A DNA stretch of 64,000 bases from Liriodendron chinense (Eukaryota > Streptophyta > Magnoliopsida > Magnoliales > Magnoliaceae), in contig PVNU02000773.1 in the NCBI GenBank assembly GCA_003013855.2, forward strand, positions 3,599,001 to 3,663,000. The letters are read 5' to 3'. Under the pieces are notes generated by a model. That model had not been told where the DNA came from, made no database searches, and worked only from the letters and a program-made list of their open reading frames with translations. Positions 13,201-23,103 of this stretch are shown piece after piece (position 1 is the first letter of the stretch; the number at the start of each line of letters is the position of its first letter). Made by a program: the position numbers and the translations under genes.

Positions 13201-16200
13201 ACACACATATATGAGGTCTCACGTGCAAGTAGTTGGAAGATATGTTATCATCCTACTAGTTCATGAGAATGAAAATCTCAAGTTTGTACAACACCAAACC
13301 TGTCTAAAATGTTGGCCCCATTATGAATGACACCTGGTGCAAAAGTCAGGCTGATCTACTCTCCATGTGGACCAAACCACAGGTCCACAACCAACGAACA
13401 GTGATCAAGAAGATCAAAGTACAGACGAGGTCCACCTGATGATGAATCGATTCGTCTGATTTTTGGTCAAGGTAACCTTTATGATAGTGCTAACCTTCTG
13501 GATGCACATGTATCACTCTCATGAATATATTAGCATGATTCTGTGTAATATTGACACATGCCATTATTGTTCTCTAAAGCATTCTACGCAGATTGAGTAT
13601 GCAATGCATTTTTGTAATTCTTTCATCAATTGAGCTGCATGTTGGATCTGAATGCTTAATCCATATATTTCATGTTTTTGCAGTCTGTAAGAGTAGAGCA
13701 CTGTGAAAGGGTACATGTGATTACAGCCGCAAAACGCATCTGTATTGCCAATTGTCGTGAATGTGTGTTCTTCCTGGGGGTTAATCAACGACCACTTATC
13801 CTTGGGGACAACCATAAACTGCAGGTGAGAATAGTGCTACTTGCCTGCACGTATTTTGACCTTGTGTTCCTGCGTACTGCCTTGTGCCTTTTTATCATCT
13901 TCATATATATCTTCCTGAGAATATGGTTTATGAATCTTATGAGATAAAAAGAGGATATGGTATCACGGGAAGAAGAAATGGAATTCTTTGGAGGTTATGA
14001 AATTAAACTATTATGAATATGAAATCGCATGTGGTCCTTTTATTTGTGACCGCTCATGACTATGAAACCACATGCGGTCATTTTATTTGCGACCACTTAT
14101 GAATATGAAACCACATTTGGTATGTGTCCTTCCGTTCCAGTATTGTTGCATGTAGCTCTTGGTGTAATGTTAGTTAATAGTAATTTACAAGGAAACTAGA
14201 AGGATCTAGGTGCCAGCAAATGTACAATTTGCTAATGTTCAATGCATGTGGGGCCCATGGCTTGGTGATCCAGACTTGCTGATCTGATGGCCCTATTGTG
14301 GATGAGGGACACCCCAAAGTTTCCCAGAATTTAGCCATTTCGGCCTTTCCTTCCAACTATTGCTGTTATTTTACTTTATTTTATTTTTCTTCCCATTCAC
14401 TTCTTGATGACTGATTGAATTGTTTGGATCTTCCATTATGGAAGACTTTTGAGACATCTCCCATCGGCAGCTGGGCCTGTTATATCAACAGTCTTGATAG
14501 CCAAAAGCCCGAAGTATGTGGAAGTCTGCACGTCAGCAGACTTTGGCTCAGTAGCCCTCGAGTCCTCTTTACTTGCTCATTTTCCAAGCATCAAGGTTTT
14601 GGGTCATTTCAACCACCACCTTTGATTCAGTTTGTTTAGGTGCCATTCATTCTGGAAGTTTTGTGATTCCTTCATCGATTGAGATGCTAATAACCTCTTG
14701 CTGTTCTTCCTGGAAACCGTATGAATTGTGAGTTCTGATAAATGGTTTTGAGGGTCTTAGTTACATCCTGTCCCAGTTTTAAACATTGTAAGAAGCTGCA
14801 TACGGGTCGTCTCTGTATGCCAAAACTTCGGTTGGGGCAGTGTTTTTTTTTTTTTGAGAGGGGGGGGGGGGGGGGGGGGGGGGAGGGAGAGCCACAAAAG
14901 AAAAGGTGGCACCATACGGATTGAAAGGATTGAAAGTTTACGGGTTATCATTTTATTTTTACCAGGTGGCACCATACAATACATTTTATTCACAGTTGGA
15001 GGAGCACATGTCTCAAGCTGGCATTAATGCAGATGTCAACAGATGGGATGAACCCGTGGTGTTGGGAATGGTTGATCCACATGATTCATTATCTCATCCA
15101 GCAGGGGTCTCTGATGTTCAAGCCGAGTCTGCTACATGCCTTGATCCTGATCACTTCACCAATTTTTTGGTACACTCCCATACTCTATTTGGTCACTTTA
15201 CAGGACAATAAATGATTAGATCGTGTTTTCTGCATTGCTACTGCCTGCCTTGGCATTTTCTTGATGGATATTGTTTAACCATTCCTTTCAGGTTTCCATT
15301 CTCTCACATGGGTAGTGATATATTAGTCCATATGTGAATCCTACTTAAACTGCATTAAAATGTTGTTTTTCTTGAATTTAACACTGCGTACTTTTTTAAC
15401 GTTGGCTGCAGATTCCTAACTGGTTTGGTGGCGATTCACCACAGTCCACAAAACATAACCCATTTCCGTTGCCCGAGATTTACATGGCATCTCAGAAGAA
15501 AAATGTAAGTCGTCTAAACCATGCAGATTATGGCAGGCTGTTTCAGCGTGTTATGCGCAATTGATTAGTGATATTATTACTTCATAAGTTATTGAGGTTC
15601 TGGTTTTTGCGCTCCCAATATGCCAAGCTTAACCTTTTATTTTATTTTACATACTGCAATACTGGTGTGTCAGGCATAAACTGCATGCTGTTAGCTTGAT
15701 CATTACGTTCCTCGTAACATCATCATCATCATCTAAGCTGGATCCGAACTACTTGGGTTCAGCTACACGAAGCCTGTTACCTTGTTCCACTCTATCATGG
15801 ACTGTAGCCTTAATTAAACCACAGGTTGAGTATTTTCCAGTGTTAAATAGTGAATAGCGTGTAGTGTAGTGTTCACCCCTTTGAAGCATGAAGTGCAAAC
15901 TACATAGTGTAGCTACACACTACTTCTAGATTTTTAATCAAGGTTGTGCTTGGTTACACCAATTCATGATATTCTGCACCAAATTAGACTAACTAATAAT
16001 GAAATTTAACAAAATTTCATGATATTTGGTGGAACCAAACGCAACCTAACATAATAGGAAAGGGGAATGATTAAGTATAAAGGTAAAGAAAGAGCAACGA
16101 AACTGATTTAATATTGTTACTTGTATGATTTTTCTTTGAAAACATTAATTGATTTTAATTTAGTGAAAAGCAACTTGTAATGTGAGCTATGTAGCGTGTA

Positions 16201-19200
16201 CCATATGCAAATTATCATGTAATGCAGGCTATGGCTTAAGCTATTTTCATGAGCTACGTAGCGTTAAGGCTAAGCTATGTTATGTAGCGCAAGCGACATG
16301 CTACATAGCGTAGCTATTTACAACACCGGTATTTTCTTAGTACTTCGACCCACATCCTTTTGTGCTCTCCCATTGCCCTTTTAGAGCCTTCAACTTAATC
16401 GACTCACTCCTTAACTGGTGCAGCTCTTGGTCTCCGTTGCTCATGACCAAACCATCTTAGTATACTCTCCCTCATCTTATTACCTATTGGTGCTACTCCT
16501 AAGTTCCCTCGAATGCATTCATTCCTAATTCTATCTTTCCTTGCCTACCCCTCATTCATCTCAACATCCTCATTCTAATTCTGCTCCCTTGATCTGTGTT
16601 ATTTATTTTTGTAAAATGTTGAATATGGTGTCTTTTCCAGCATCTGGTTTTAAATGATATCAAACAAGCTTTGAGGGATGTACAACTTGAGGAGAATCGG
16701 AAACGTGAGTTGGCATCTGCTTTGCACGTACACTTCAAAGATTGGCTATATGGTAATTTTTTTTCCCCTTCTCCCCCTTTTTTCCAATTTTTTTATTTAA
16801 CACTTCTTATCCAGGCAAGTCATATTCATTGTGAAATGTAATCTGTATCAATTTATTGGTGGTGCATCTTCTTACCATTATCATCATCATAGCCATGGCC
16901 CAGCTAATTTTCATGCCTGAAATTGTTGCAAAATATTACATAATGTTTCTTTTGCGCTTGGCTATCCTCAAAGAAGACCAGGTGTCTTGCTGGCTCTAAA
17001 TTTTTGGGATAATTCTCATGGCATGTTTGCAAACATAAAAATCCCTGTACTTGAATAGGTGTTCAACTGCTATGAGCCCTACCTTCACATGATGATACTC
17101 CAACCACCAGCTACCATGTTCTATTTTTGTTTCAAGTCATGCTTGCCTTCCTACTTCAAGTGAAAATCTTATTCAGAGTACAGACACTAACTGAACCCTC
17201 GTGATTTCAAAGAAGCCAAAAGCCTGTTGAAATATGTGACTGTTCTGCAGATGGTTTTGATTTTATTTTTTTAATTTTTTTTGAAACGTAAAGAATTTAT
17301 ATCAAAAGAAAAAGAAGGAAAACAAAAGCAGGCAAGAAAGAAAACTCCCAATTACAAGCACTATCCAGAGTCCCAATCCCTTAAAAGAGAGAGAACTTTG
17401 CTTGTTGATGCTGGAACGGTCTGGCCATATTTCTAAAACAGATCATTTCTCTCCCCCCAAATGGTCCAAAGGGCTACCAACATGGCCTTCCTCCACTTAT
17501 CTCTCCCTGAAACAAATGGCATTCCCCCGTGCCAAGACTCAAAAAGCACTTGACCTGAACATGGCATCACCCAGGTAATATGGACAAAACTAAGAATGCC
17601 GTCCCACAAAACTTAAGGCGAAAGAGCAGAAGAGGAAAAGGTGATTAACCAATTCAGCATCCTTCTTGCAGAGAAGGCAGACATTAGGAACGATCATTCA
17701 AAAGGACATTGTTAATGGTGAGGATTCTGTTTCTCCCCATGAGTCAAGTGAAAGCAAATCTTGGGCAGACCTCCATACTTCCAGATATGGGCTGTATGAG
17801 AAATGGGAGGAGCAGGGGCGATCATAAGATATTCATACATAGAGTTGATAGAAAGGATCCCGATTTATCTCTGTGCCATACTAATGAATCAGCAAATTCT
17901 GGAGATGGGGAGATGCCTTCAAGTCTCCGTAATAGCTGAAAACACTCTTCTTCCTCATTCAAGTTCTGCCTGCAGGGGGAATCCAAACTCCGGAGTTGTC
18001 TAGCAACCAAGATATTGCTAGAAGGACAGAGGGACGCCAAGTGAGGGTAATCTTGTCTCAAAGGGTGGTTGCCCACCCAATTGTCACCCCAAAAACTGAT
18101 TCTTTCACCACAGCCTAGTGAGAAGCCAATACTCTCCCAAACCTTGTTTTCTAGCTGAGCCACAACTTTCCACAAGGAAGATGCTCCCAAAATTGGCTCT
18201 ACAGCTGGTTTGTTAAGGGTTGATTTAGTGAGTTCTCATGAATAGATGATCTTCCAGGTCTGAGGTACCTTTTTTTCCCCCTATGTTGGGTAGAGGATCT
18301 GTTACTTAATAATACCTGATGTAACTTGGTTTAAGAAGACTTAAAAAAGTTTGACCTCACTAACATGACTATCTATTCTGTATATCTGCATGACAAGCTA
18401 CATAAGGCTGCATTTGGATGCAGAGTGAATCTGTTCAAAACTTCAAATTAAAGAGGAAATAATCAAATTACAACTATGTTTCCTAGTATTCTGTGGTGAG
18501 GAAGTTGAACTCAAATTACAGTTGTCCCTTGTATGTCCGAGTTGAAAGTAATACAATTGGAATGTGGATCTCCTCCCTCAATATGAATACTAAGGCAATT
18601 GCAGGATATTTTCTTGGCAAAGTTTTGCCCTAGTTTAGTTCAGGGCCACAACAAAATGAATTATTTCTCAGTTGTTTCTGTGGATCTTCCTTCTATTTCT
18701 TCCAATTATAGCATTGGTTATGCTGTAAAATTGTTGAATTGAAACTTTCCATCCTTGATATTGACTTTTTTTTTTTGTTAATCGTGCAACGCACCCACCC
18801 TATTAGTTGCGCAACACACCCACACGGTTAGTCACACAATTCACCCACCCACTGGTGGGGTTAGTGTGAACCTTGATATTGATTTTATAAGTACAGCCCC
18901 AGTTTTTTTATGCTATTAATGTGTCAAATGCATTCCTTTTTTTAATGTTCAAAAAAATAATGTGTCAAATGCATTATTGTGATCCAGTGAAATTGGATTT
19001 CTTTTCTGTTAGATTGGCTCATGACTTGTGAAACCAAATGTTGTACCAAGTGTCAATGCAACCGGACATTGTTTTTGCACTGGCATGCTTGGAGCCAGAT
19101 GCAAATGCATGATTGCAATCCAGTGAAATTGGATTTCTTTCCTGTTAGATTGGCTCATGATTTTACTTGTGACGCCAAACCGAACGTTGTACGAAGTGTC

Positions 19201-19375
19201 AATGCAACAGGACATTGTTTTTGCACTGGCATGCTTGGAGCCAGATGCACCATCAACTTATTATTTTTTTTTAAGAAAATGAAGGCAAAAGAGAACGGAC
19301 TACCTGAATTGGTTTTATTTCTATGTGCCAGCTTCTGGGAATATCCGTCAGCTCTACTGTCTACAAGGTGATTGA
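1699..19375 (+). CDS. TBCCD1: TBCC domain-containing protein 1, nine exons, intact
   Basis: Exons: 1699-2205, 4392-4532, 6233-6646, 12347-12451, 13684-13824, 14966-15169, 15412-15504, 16641-16752, 19332-19375. All junctions are GT-AG and the phases add up to 586 residues, close to the Arabidopsis homologue as I recall it. Residues 1-169 contain the REPFEYGLLPISKL motif and the DVWPSTSAFDGYLSALSP block. Residues 217-354 hold the FDHLGFLIQFG and FANSDPDMPAVPVPA segments. The TBCC (cofactor C-like, right-handed beta-helix) domain lies at about 345-460, with VINCHDSIIYILAP, VRVEHCERVHVI and CIANCRECVFFLG. The C-terminal DWLYASGN... tail is conserved. Animal and algal homologues act in centrosome or basal-body positioning and Golgi organisation; they are reported to lack the GAP arginine of tubulin cofactor C. 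The plant role is not settled. The start was chosen because MSEGTEPS precedes the conserved block and no upstream in-frame ATG fits. Introns 1, 2, 3, 7 and 8 carry transposons, yet the coding sequence is unbroken. Confidence 0.96.
2598..3215 (+). repeat. 56-bp tandem duplication split by a MITE (TBCCD1 intron 1)
   Basis: A unit starting TTTGAGGGCTACTT and continuing GTTTTAAACACT...GAGAACT...ATG(C/T)TGGTCATTT occurs at 2598-2653. It occurs again from 2654, where it is interrupted after GTTTTA by the MITE at 2674-3167 and resumes at 3168. Removing the MITE restores the second copy, so the duplication is older than the insertion. Confidence 0.75.
2674..3167. mobile_element. PIF/Harbinger-type MITE, 494 bp, TTA target duplication
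   Basis: The inverted ends are GGGGTCGTTTGGATGGTGGT on the left and, as complement, GGGGTCATTTGAATGGTGGT on the right, continuing with AAATG on both sides. TTA flanks both ends (2671-2673 and 3168-3170). A 3-bp TTA duplication with GGG-type ends is the signature of PIF/Harbinger or Tourist elements. The interior is rich in AAATGATTTAC palindromes and is non-coding. Confidence 0.85.
3569..3610 (+). repeat. (TC)21 microsatellite
   Basis: Uninterrupted TC dinucleotides over 42 bp in TBCCD1 intron 1. Confidence 0.95.
4137..4325 (-). mobile_element. 5'-truncated LINE tail with target duplication
   Basis: A T-run on the plus strand (the poly-A tail of a minus-strand insertion) is followed by GAAAGATAACGCAATTTTAT, typical of plant L1 3' ends. 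A 15-bp duplication flanks it: GATGTTTTGTAATGA at 4122-4136 and GATGTTTTGTGATGA at 4326-4340. Only the 3' end was copied. It lies in TBCCD1 intron 2, just upstream of exon 2. Confidence 0.75.
5160..6030. mobile_element. Solo LTR, 871 bp, CTAAC target duplication
   Basis: The segment begins TGATGC and ends GCATCA, the short inverted TG...CA ends of an LTR. It is flanked on both sides by CTAAC (5155-5159 and 6031-6035), the 5-bp duplication made by retroviral-type integrases. No internal gag-pol region is present, so this is a solo LTR left by recombination between two LTRs. A TATATATAAG motif near 5711 could be a promoter. Orientation is not certain; the minus strand looks somewhat more promoter-like. 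It sits in TBCCD1 intron 2. Confidence 0.8.
5456..5477 (+). repeat. G22 homopolymer
   Basis: Twenty-two consecutive G inside the solo LTR. Length in the assembly may be inaccurate. Confidence 0.9.
7853..8131 (-). mobile_element. Copia 3' LTR (degenerate)
   Basis: On the minus strand this follows a purine-rich CAACTTGAGAGGGAG stretch that acts as polypurine tract in copia elements. It begins TATTACTATACATC where TGTTAC would be usual. The interior (ATAAGTTTAGGTGTAAGACA, TGTTACTAATGGCAATAT) matches the plus-strand copy near 10083-10170 at roughly 80 percent by eye. The outer boundary is approximate. Confidence 0.65.
8132..10028 (-). mobile_element. Decayed Ty1/copia pol (RT start, RNase H), TBCCD1 intron 3
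   Basis: Read on the minus strand from high to low coordinates, the remnant gives TNRPLQV, a linker with STNPPDLSEHYRPFEF, and the RT start (WKQAMEEEM, NKTW, VGCKWVYxVKHNLDGSVDQLKA). It then gives RYLKGASGRGILYKHNGHLHVEGYSNADW and the RNase H end (SSTKAEYRTMAHATC, WLKKLMCELG). Several frameshifts and stops are present, and most of RT between the two parts is deleted. A MITE (9191-9925) is inserted into the linker. The element is dead. Confidence 0.85.
9191..9925. mobile_element. 735-bp Harbinger-type MITE nested in copia pol
   Basis: The ends are GGGCCTGTTTGGATTAGCC and, complemented, GGGCCTGTTTGGATCGTTG. Flanks are TAA (9188-9190) and TAG (9926-9928), a one-base-diverged TTA/TAA duplication. 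Removing the element rejoins the copia linker reading RPLQVCSRHSKHEE, which confirms the boundaries. The interior has the GTCCACCATGATGTTTATTT ... GTGGTGTGGTCCACTTGAG pattern shared with many other elements in this window. Confidence 0.85.
10029..11067 (+). mobile_element. Copia LTR and gag piece in opposite orientation
   Basis: From about 10030 the plus strand carries an LTR-like segment: TTTGTACATCTCTCTAATGC, then ATAAGTTTAGGTGTAGGATA, then TTGTTACTAGTGGCAATATT. It matches the minus-strand LTR at 7853-8131. At 10680-11060 there is a copia gag N-terminus (MKFNITSTKFNGANNLQW, LTGKKK-like run, KTAKEVWENLREMYLG in shifted frames). It is frame-broken and not functional. The 25 bp at 11069-11093 (GCATTGGAGAGATGTACAG) again match the LTR start, now in minus orientation. 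Confidence 0.65.
10202..10240 (+). repeat. (CT)n microsatellite in a copia LTR
   Basis: Uninterrupted CT dinucleotides within the plus-strand copia LTR-like segment. Confidence 0.9.
14011..14124 (+). repeat. 43-bp tandem repeat, about 2.6 copies
   Basis: Units begin TTATGAATATGAAA or TCATGACTATGAAA and continue ...GGTC(C/A)TTTTATTTG(T/C)GACC. They lie at 14011-14053, 14054-14096 and a partial copy from 14097. The array is in TBCCD1 intron 5. Confidence 0.8.
14861..14883 (+). repeat. G23 homopolymer preceded by a T-run
   Basis: A T-run, GAGAG and then 23 G lie 80 bp before TBCCD1 exon 6. Confidence 0.9.
15834..16331. mobile_element. MITE family X (GTGTTTTAAATAG ends), copy 1
   Basis: The left end is CCAGTGTTAAATAGTGAATAG. 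The complement of the right end is ACCGGTGTTGTAAATAGC. The interior contains TCAAGGTTGTGCTTGGTTAC and ATTCATGATATTCTGCACCAA, shared with copies at 23277-23808 and, at the ends, 44392-45002. It is non-coding and lies in TBCCD1 intron 7. Confidence 0.65.
17265..18235 (-). mobile_element. 5'-truncated L1-type LINE, antisense in TBCCD1 intron 8
   Basis: A T-rich start on the plus strand (reverse poly-A tail, about 17265-17284) is followed by GAAACGTAAAGAATTTATAT. On the minus strand, 17822-18190 reads LWKVVAQLENKVWESIGFSL, RISFWGDNWVG and FADSLVWHRDKSGSF. This is the region after the reverse transcriptase in plant L1 elements (zf-RVT type). Reverse transcriptase itself is missing. Confidence 0.8.
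18768..18868 (-). mobile_element. SINE 3' fragment
   Basis: A T-run (poly-A tail on the minus strand) is followed by GTGCAACGCACCCACCC and GCGCAACACACCCAC. It is the same 3' region as at 38347-38458 and is related to the fuller SINE at 53557-53737. The promoter part is missing. Confidence 0.55.
18966..19248 (+). repeat. 136-bp tandem duplication next to the last TBCCD1 exon
   Basis: Units at 18966-19101 and 19102-19248 share CCAGTGAAATTGGATTTCTT, GTTAGATTGGCTCATGA, AAGTGTCAATGCAAC and GCACTGGCATGCTTGGAGCC. A small insertion (TTTTACTTGTG) is found only in the second. The array ends 83 bp before exon 9. Confidence 0.9.
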
Positions 19376-21048
19376 ACTTTTGATGTCTTGGGTGCTCAGC
19401 CTTTCCTGAGGTTGTAAATTTCTTCATCGTCTGGTATTTCTGTCTCGCTGTCACCTTTTTGAGAATTTTCTGTTTCCCTTTACCAAGACTGCAGGCTCTA
19501 GAGAATCACGAGTGTTGTAATGCTCATGTACCGATGCACCTTTTATATTCACAGATACCTGATACCTGTGAATATGTTGGCAAGTCACCTGTATTTGTTT
19601 TTTTTTCTTCCTCTTCTTTTTTTTTTTTTTTTGGTTCGCATAGATTCTGTTTCCTTTTGAAATTAGGAGGGGTTGTTGAATTTTGAGCGTCGGTGCATTT
19701 TAACCTTAAGATGTGTGAGTTCCTTATGTATCGTACTGATTTCAAGAAGGAAGCTGGCTGGCCATCTGACAAAGTTACAGATTGCTGCATTTGTGATTTT
19801 TTCCCCTATTCCAGCAATAAGTCTGCTTGGATCTCTGATTAAATGTGACTATTTAGAAGTTCATTGCCCCTCTGGCTGATCCATGAATTTTCCTGATCTT
19901 GTTGGTTTGCATTGTTTGGATGTCCTTTTTTGGAATTGCAGAAGTTGGCAAATGAGCCACAGGCTGTTAGCAATTGTGTTGAATCATTGTCAAATACTAA
20001 ACACAAATGCCCCAACGTGCCAATTTGTAAGTGTGCATGATCCAGGGCATTTGTAAGGTGGTCCCCATAGTTAAATGTTCCCAAGCCCAAAAATCTCGCT
20101 GTTACATTTTATCGTGGAGCGCCCAATGAGATTAAATGGATGGATGGCATGCTCTATGTCTCTCATTGGCTGTTTATTTTAGGTTGGATCATGTAGTGAG
20201 GGATAGGTTGTGCCTCTTGAATGAGCACACCTGGAATCTGTTCAAAGTATCAGGTTTTAAACTTGAACCTGTGATACACGTGATATTGAAATCGACATGC
20301 TTCTGCCAGTAAGCTTGTTGTGGGAATATGTTTTTTTTTGGGGCCTAGCAAAACAGTACCTATGCTCCCACATGGGCGGGGCCTTTGTTTTTGTAATCCG
20401 AGTGGGGTGTGCCAGGAACATTATTGTTTCTATTATCTGAGTTGGTCATGCCCTGAACTGACCGTACACGAATGGTCCCCAGTAGAGAAGGATTTATTCC
20501 ATGAAGGATGAGTTTTTGCATTCCCAGATCACCAGCCAGTAAAAATCCTCAACTGAAAATATCTTAATCAGGCAATGGTGGTGAACTGTATGGTTTAAAG
20601 CAATAGCATTTTTGTTCAAGGGAACAATCAAAAGAAATGTACGATTTCAATTAATAATTTCCTGCCATTGGTGCAAGTGGGCCTGGAGGTTCCAAGTAGA
20701 CGGTATGAACATGGGACTCTTCAGGCCCATCTTGTGAGATGTGGACTCAGCCCTTTGTTTAGACCCTGGCTCAACAGAGCTGAAAATGTTGGACTGTTGT
20801 AAGGTGGTGCATGAGACGGATCTCTGGTGGCAGAGAGGGGGCATGGGTTTCTTAAGCAGCACTTGGCTTCTTCACAATTGAAATGCCGTTGACTGAAGAG
20901 AATCAAGCATTGTTAATGTTTTGAAAATGCGCATTTCTTGCAGAAATGATGCTTGCACCACCTTTTGTGGGGACACGGAGAACAAGTAACCTGTTATGGG
21001 AAGCCAAGTGGCACAAAATACTGTGGGGCCTACCGGTGTGAATGCTTT

Positions 21049-21226
21049 GGGGGCACTTGGATCTTAAGTTACTTATGATAAGCTACTTATGCCTCAAGTA
21101 GCTTAACTTGATTTCTACTCGTTAAACTGAAGTGATTAACTTACATAAAAGTGATCATATGCCAAACTTACTTATCTATTGCTGTTAAGTAGAAAAAGTA
21201 ACTTATTTGGTGGTATCTTGGGGTCT
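21049..21226. mobile_element. Small AAGTTACTT-type MITE
   Basis: The left end is GGGGGCACTTGGATCTTAAG followed by TTACTTA. The complement of the right end is CCCCAAGATACCACCAAATA followed by AGTTACTT. A related segment (AAAAAGTAACTTATTTG, then TATCCAAACGAACCC) ends at about 23007. The two could be ends of one 2-kb element that encloses the minisatellite, or two separate MITEs. Confidence 0.45.
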
Positions 21227-22080
21227 ACGGAAGTTTTGTATCAGGCTGACATTTGTGTTTCCCTTTGACCTAGCATATAAACATCACAATGGACCCCAAT
21301 AACGTTTCTATAGTTGGTATTCAATCTCCACTTTCTTCAGGTGTGGCCGGCCCCAGTTATGTATCTATCCCAATTTTTGGTATCACATTCTAACATGAGC
21401 TGGAGAAACCAATGGATGGGGTTGATGTCACATGACATTGTGGCAGGCCCTACAGGGTTTTATGCTACATGGGCACTGCATAACATGCATGGCCAAAAAA
21501 TCAATCTTCTGGACATTCAATTTTATTTAGGTCATTTGGATGACCTACAAATCATATCTGGTTTAGTAATGATTTGGGGAGAAGCATGGAATACAGAATT
21601 GATCAAGTAGGGTTTACCTCCTCGAGTTTCTCCACCCAAATATGGATCAGTTCACATCTGCATTTATATTTTGTGCTGAGTGCACATCCATCCGTTACAA
21701 AAATAAATTAAACTAAAACAAAATAATAACACATAAACGCCCAAGTGGACCCTTAATCTAATAGCAAGAAAATATCCAATGTGCACTGGACAACACATTT
21801 ATGGGAACCAGACTTTGAAACATTGTTGTGATTTCAACATAGCTCTTGTTCTCAATTAAATCCTAATCCTTTTCTTTTCATGTTTCTATTTCCAATATAA
21901 TAAGCTTCAGTTCAGGCAGAGGAATATTTAGCAGTATTTTCTACGAAAGAAATTAATTTTTTTCTAACACATTCATCTGACATTCTACAAACACATGTTC
22001 CTCGATCAATCCACTACAACAAGCATGTTTGGTTTCCAACATCATAAATCAATTATCCCTCAATTCTATTTGGTTCCCTC

Positions 22081-22790
22081 ACACCCACCATCCATCACAT
22101 GGGACCAACCTTTGATGCAGACTATTCAACCTTTGATGCAGACTATTCATTGTATGGGTCCCACCTTTGATGTGGGCCGTCCATCATACAGGGCCTACTT
22201 TGGATGTGGGTCATTCATCACTAGCCCAACCTTTAATGTGCACCATTCATTATGTAGGGCCCACCTTTCATGTTGCTCATCCATCAAGTGGGGCCACCAT
22301 CAATGTTATTGTCCATTATGTGGGGCCCACCTTCAATATCTACCACCCACCATGTGGAACCCACCTTTGATGTGAACCATCCATCATGTGGGGCCACCAT
22401 TATTAATTTCCCATCATGTGGACTATCCATCATGTGGGCCCCACCTTTAATGTGGATTGCCCATCATGAGGGCTCGCCTTGGATGTGAGTCATTCATCAT
22501 TAGGAGCGACCTTTGATGTGGAATGTCTGTCATGTGGGGCCACCTCAATATGGGCCATCCATCATGTGGAGCCCACCTTTGATGTGGACCGTCCATCATA
22601 CCAGTCCACTTTGGATGTGGGCTTTTCATCATTATGGGGCCGACCTTTGATGTGGACCATCTATATGTGGGCCCACATAAATATGGGTCATCCATCATGT
22701 GGGGCCCACCTTTTACATGGGCAGTCCACTGTGTGAGCCCCAACTTCAATGTGGACTGTCCACCAAGTGGGGGCCTCCTTTGATATGGCC
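22081..22790 (+). repeat. Minisatellite, 33-35-bp unit with four-unit higher order
   Basis: About 22 units of the form CCATCATGTGGGGCCCACC followed by TTTGATGTGGACCGT. From 22407 onward four distinguishable variants recur in the same order A-B-C-D, A-B-C-D, A. B units contain CTTTGGATGTG, C units begin CATCATTA, and D units contain CAATATGGG or AAATATGGG. An earlier A-B-C-D-like set begins near 22155. It does not code for protein, although it is open in several frames. Confidence 0.85.
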
Positions 22791-23103
22791 CGGAGAGAGC
22801 CCTCCTTTGACATGTGTACTGTGAGAGAAGTAGAAAAGTCATAAGTTAAAAAGCTAAAAAAATTTACTTACTAAGATAAATAGCTTTCAGCACATAAGTT
22901 ACTTTTACAATCACGCTTACCCAACAAACTTAAGTGAAAAAAAGAAAGTTAATTACTTAACATAAGTTAAAAAGTAACTTATTTGTGGGTATCCAAACGA
23001 ACCCTTATTTAGACCACAAAAATGAAAAAAATGGAAATGGAAGCAACATTTCTAAGTTTAGAAAATGTGGACTCCTTGAAAAAATTGAGAAGATAAAAAA
23101 TAT

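Larger units (their letters stand above)
19376..23103. other. Convergent spacer between TBCCD1 and TOP6B
   Basis: Both genes end towards this 3.7-kb spacer, so it holds both 3' UTRs and polyadenylation sites. Apart from the MITE-like ends and the minisatellite listed separately, I see no gene. The short open frames between 19459 and 21610 show no recognisable motif. Confidence 0.6.

Noticed and set aside
22081..22790. CRISPR-like array
   Set aside because: Units are contiguous with no unique spacers and lie in a plant nuclear context; it is a minisatellite.
21995..22842. Open frames of 70-130 codons on both strands in the minisatellite
   Set aside because: They result from the repeat period and low stop content; no conserved protein is encoded.
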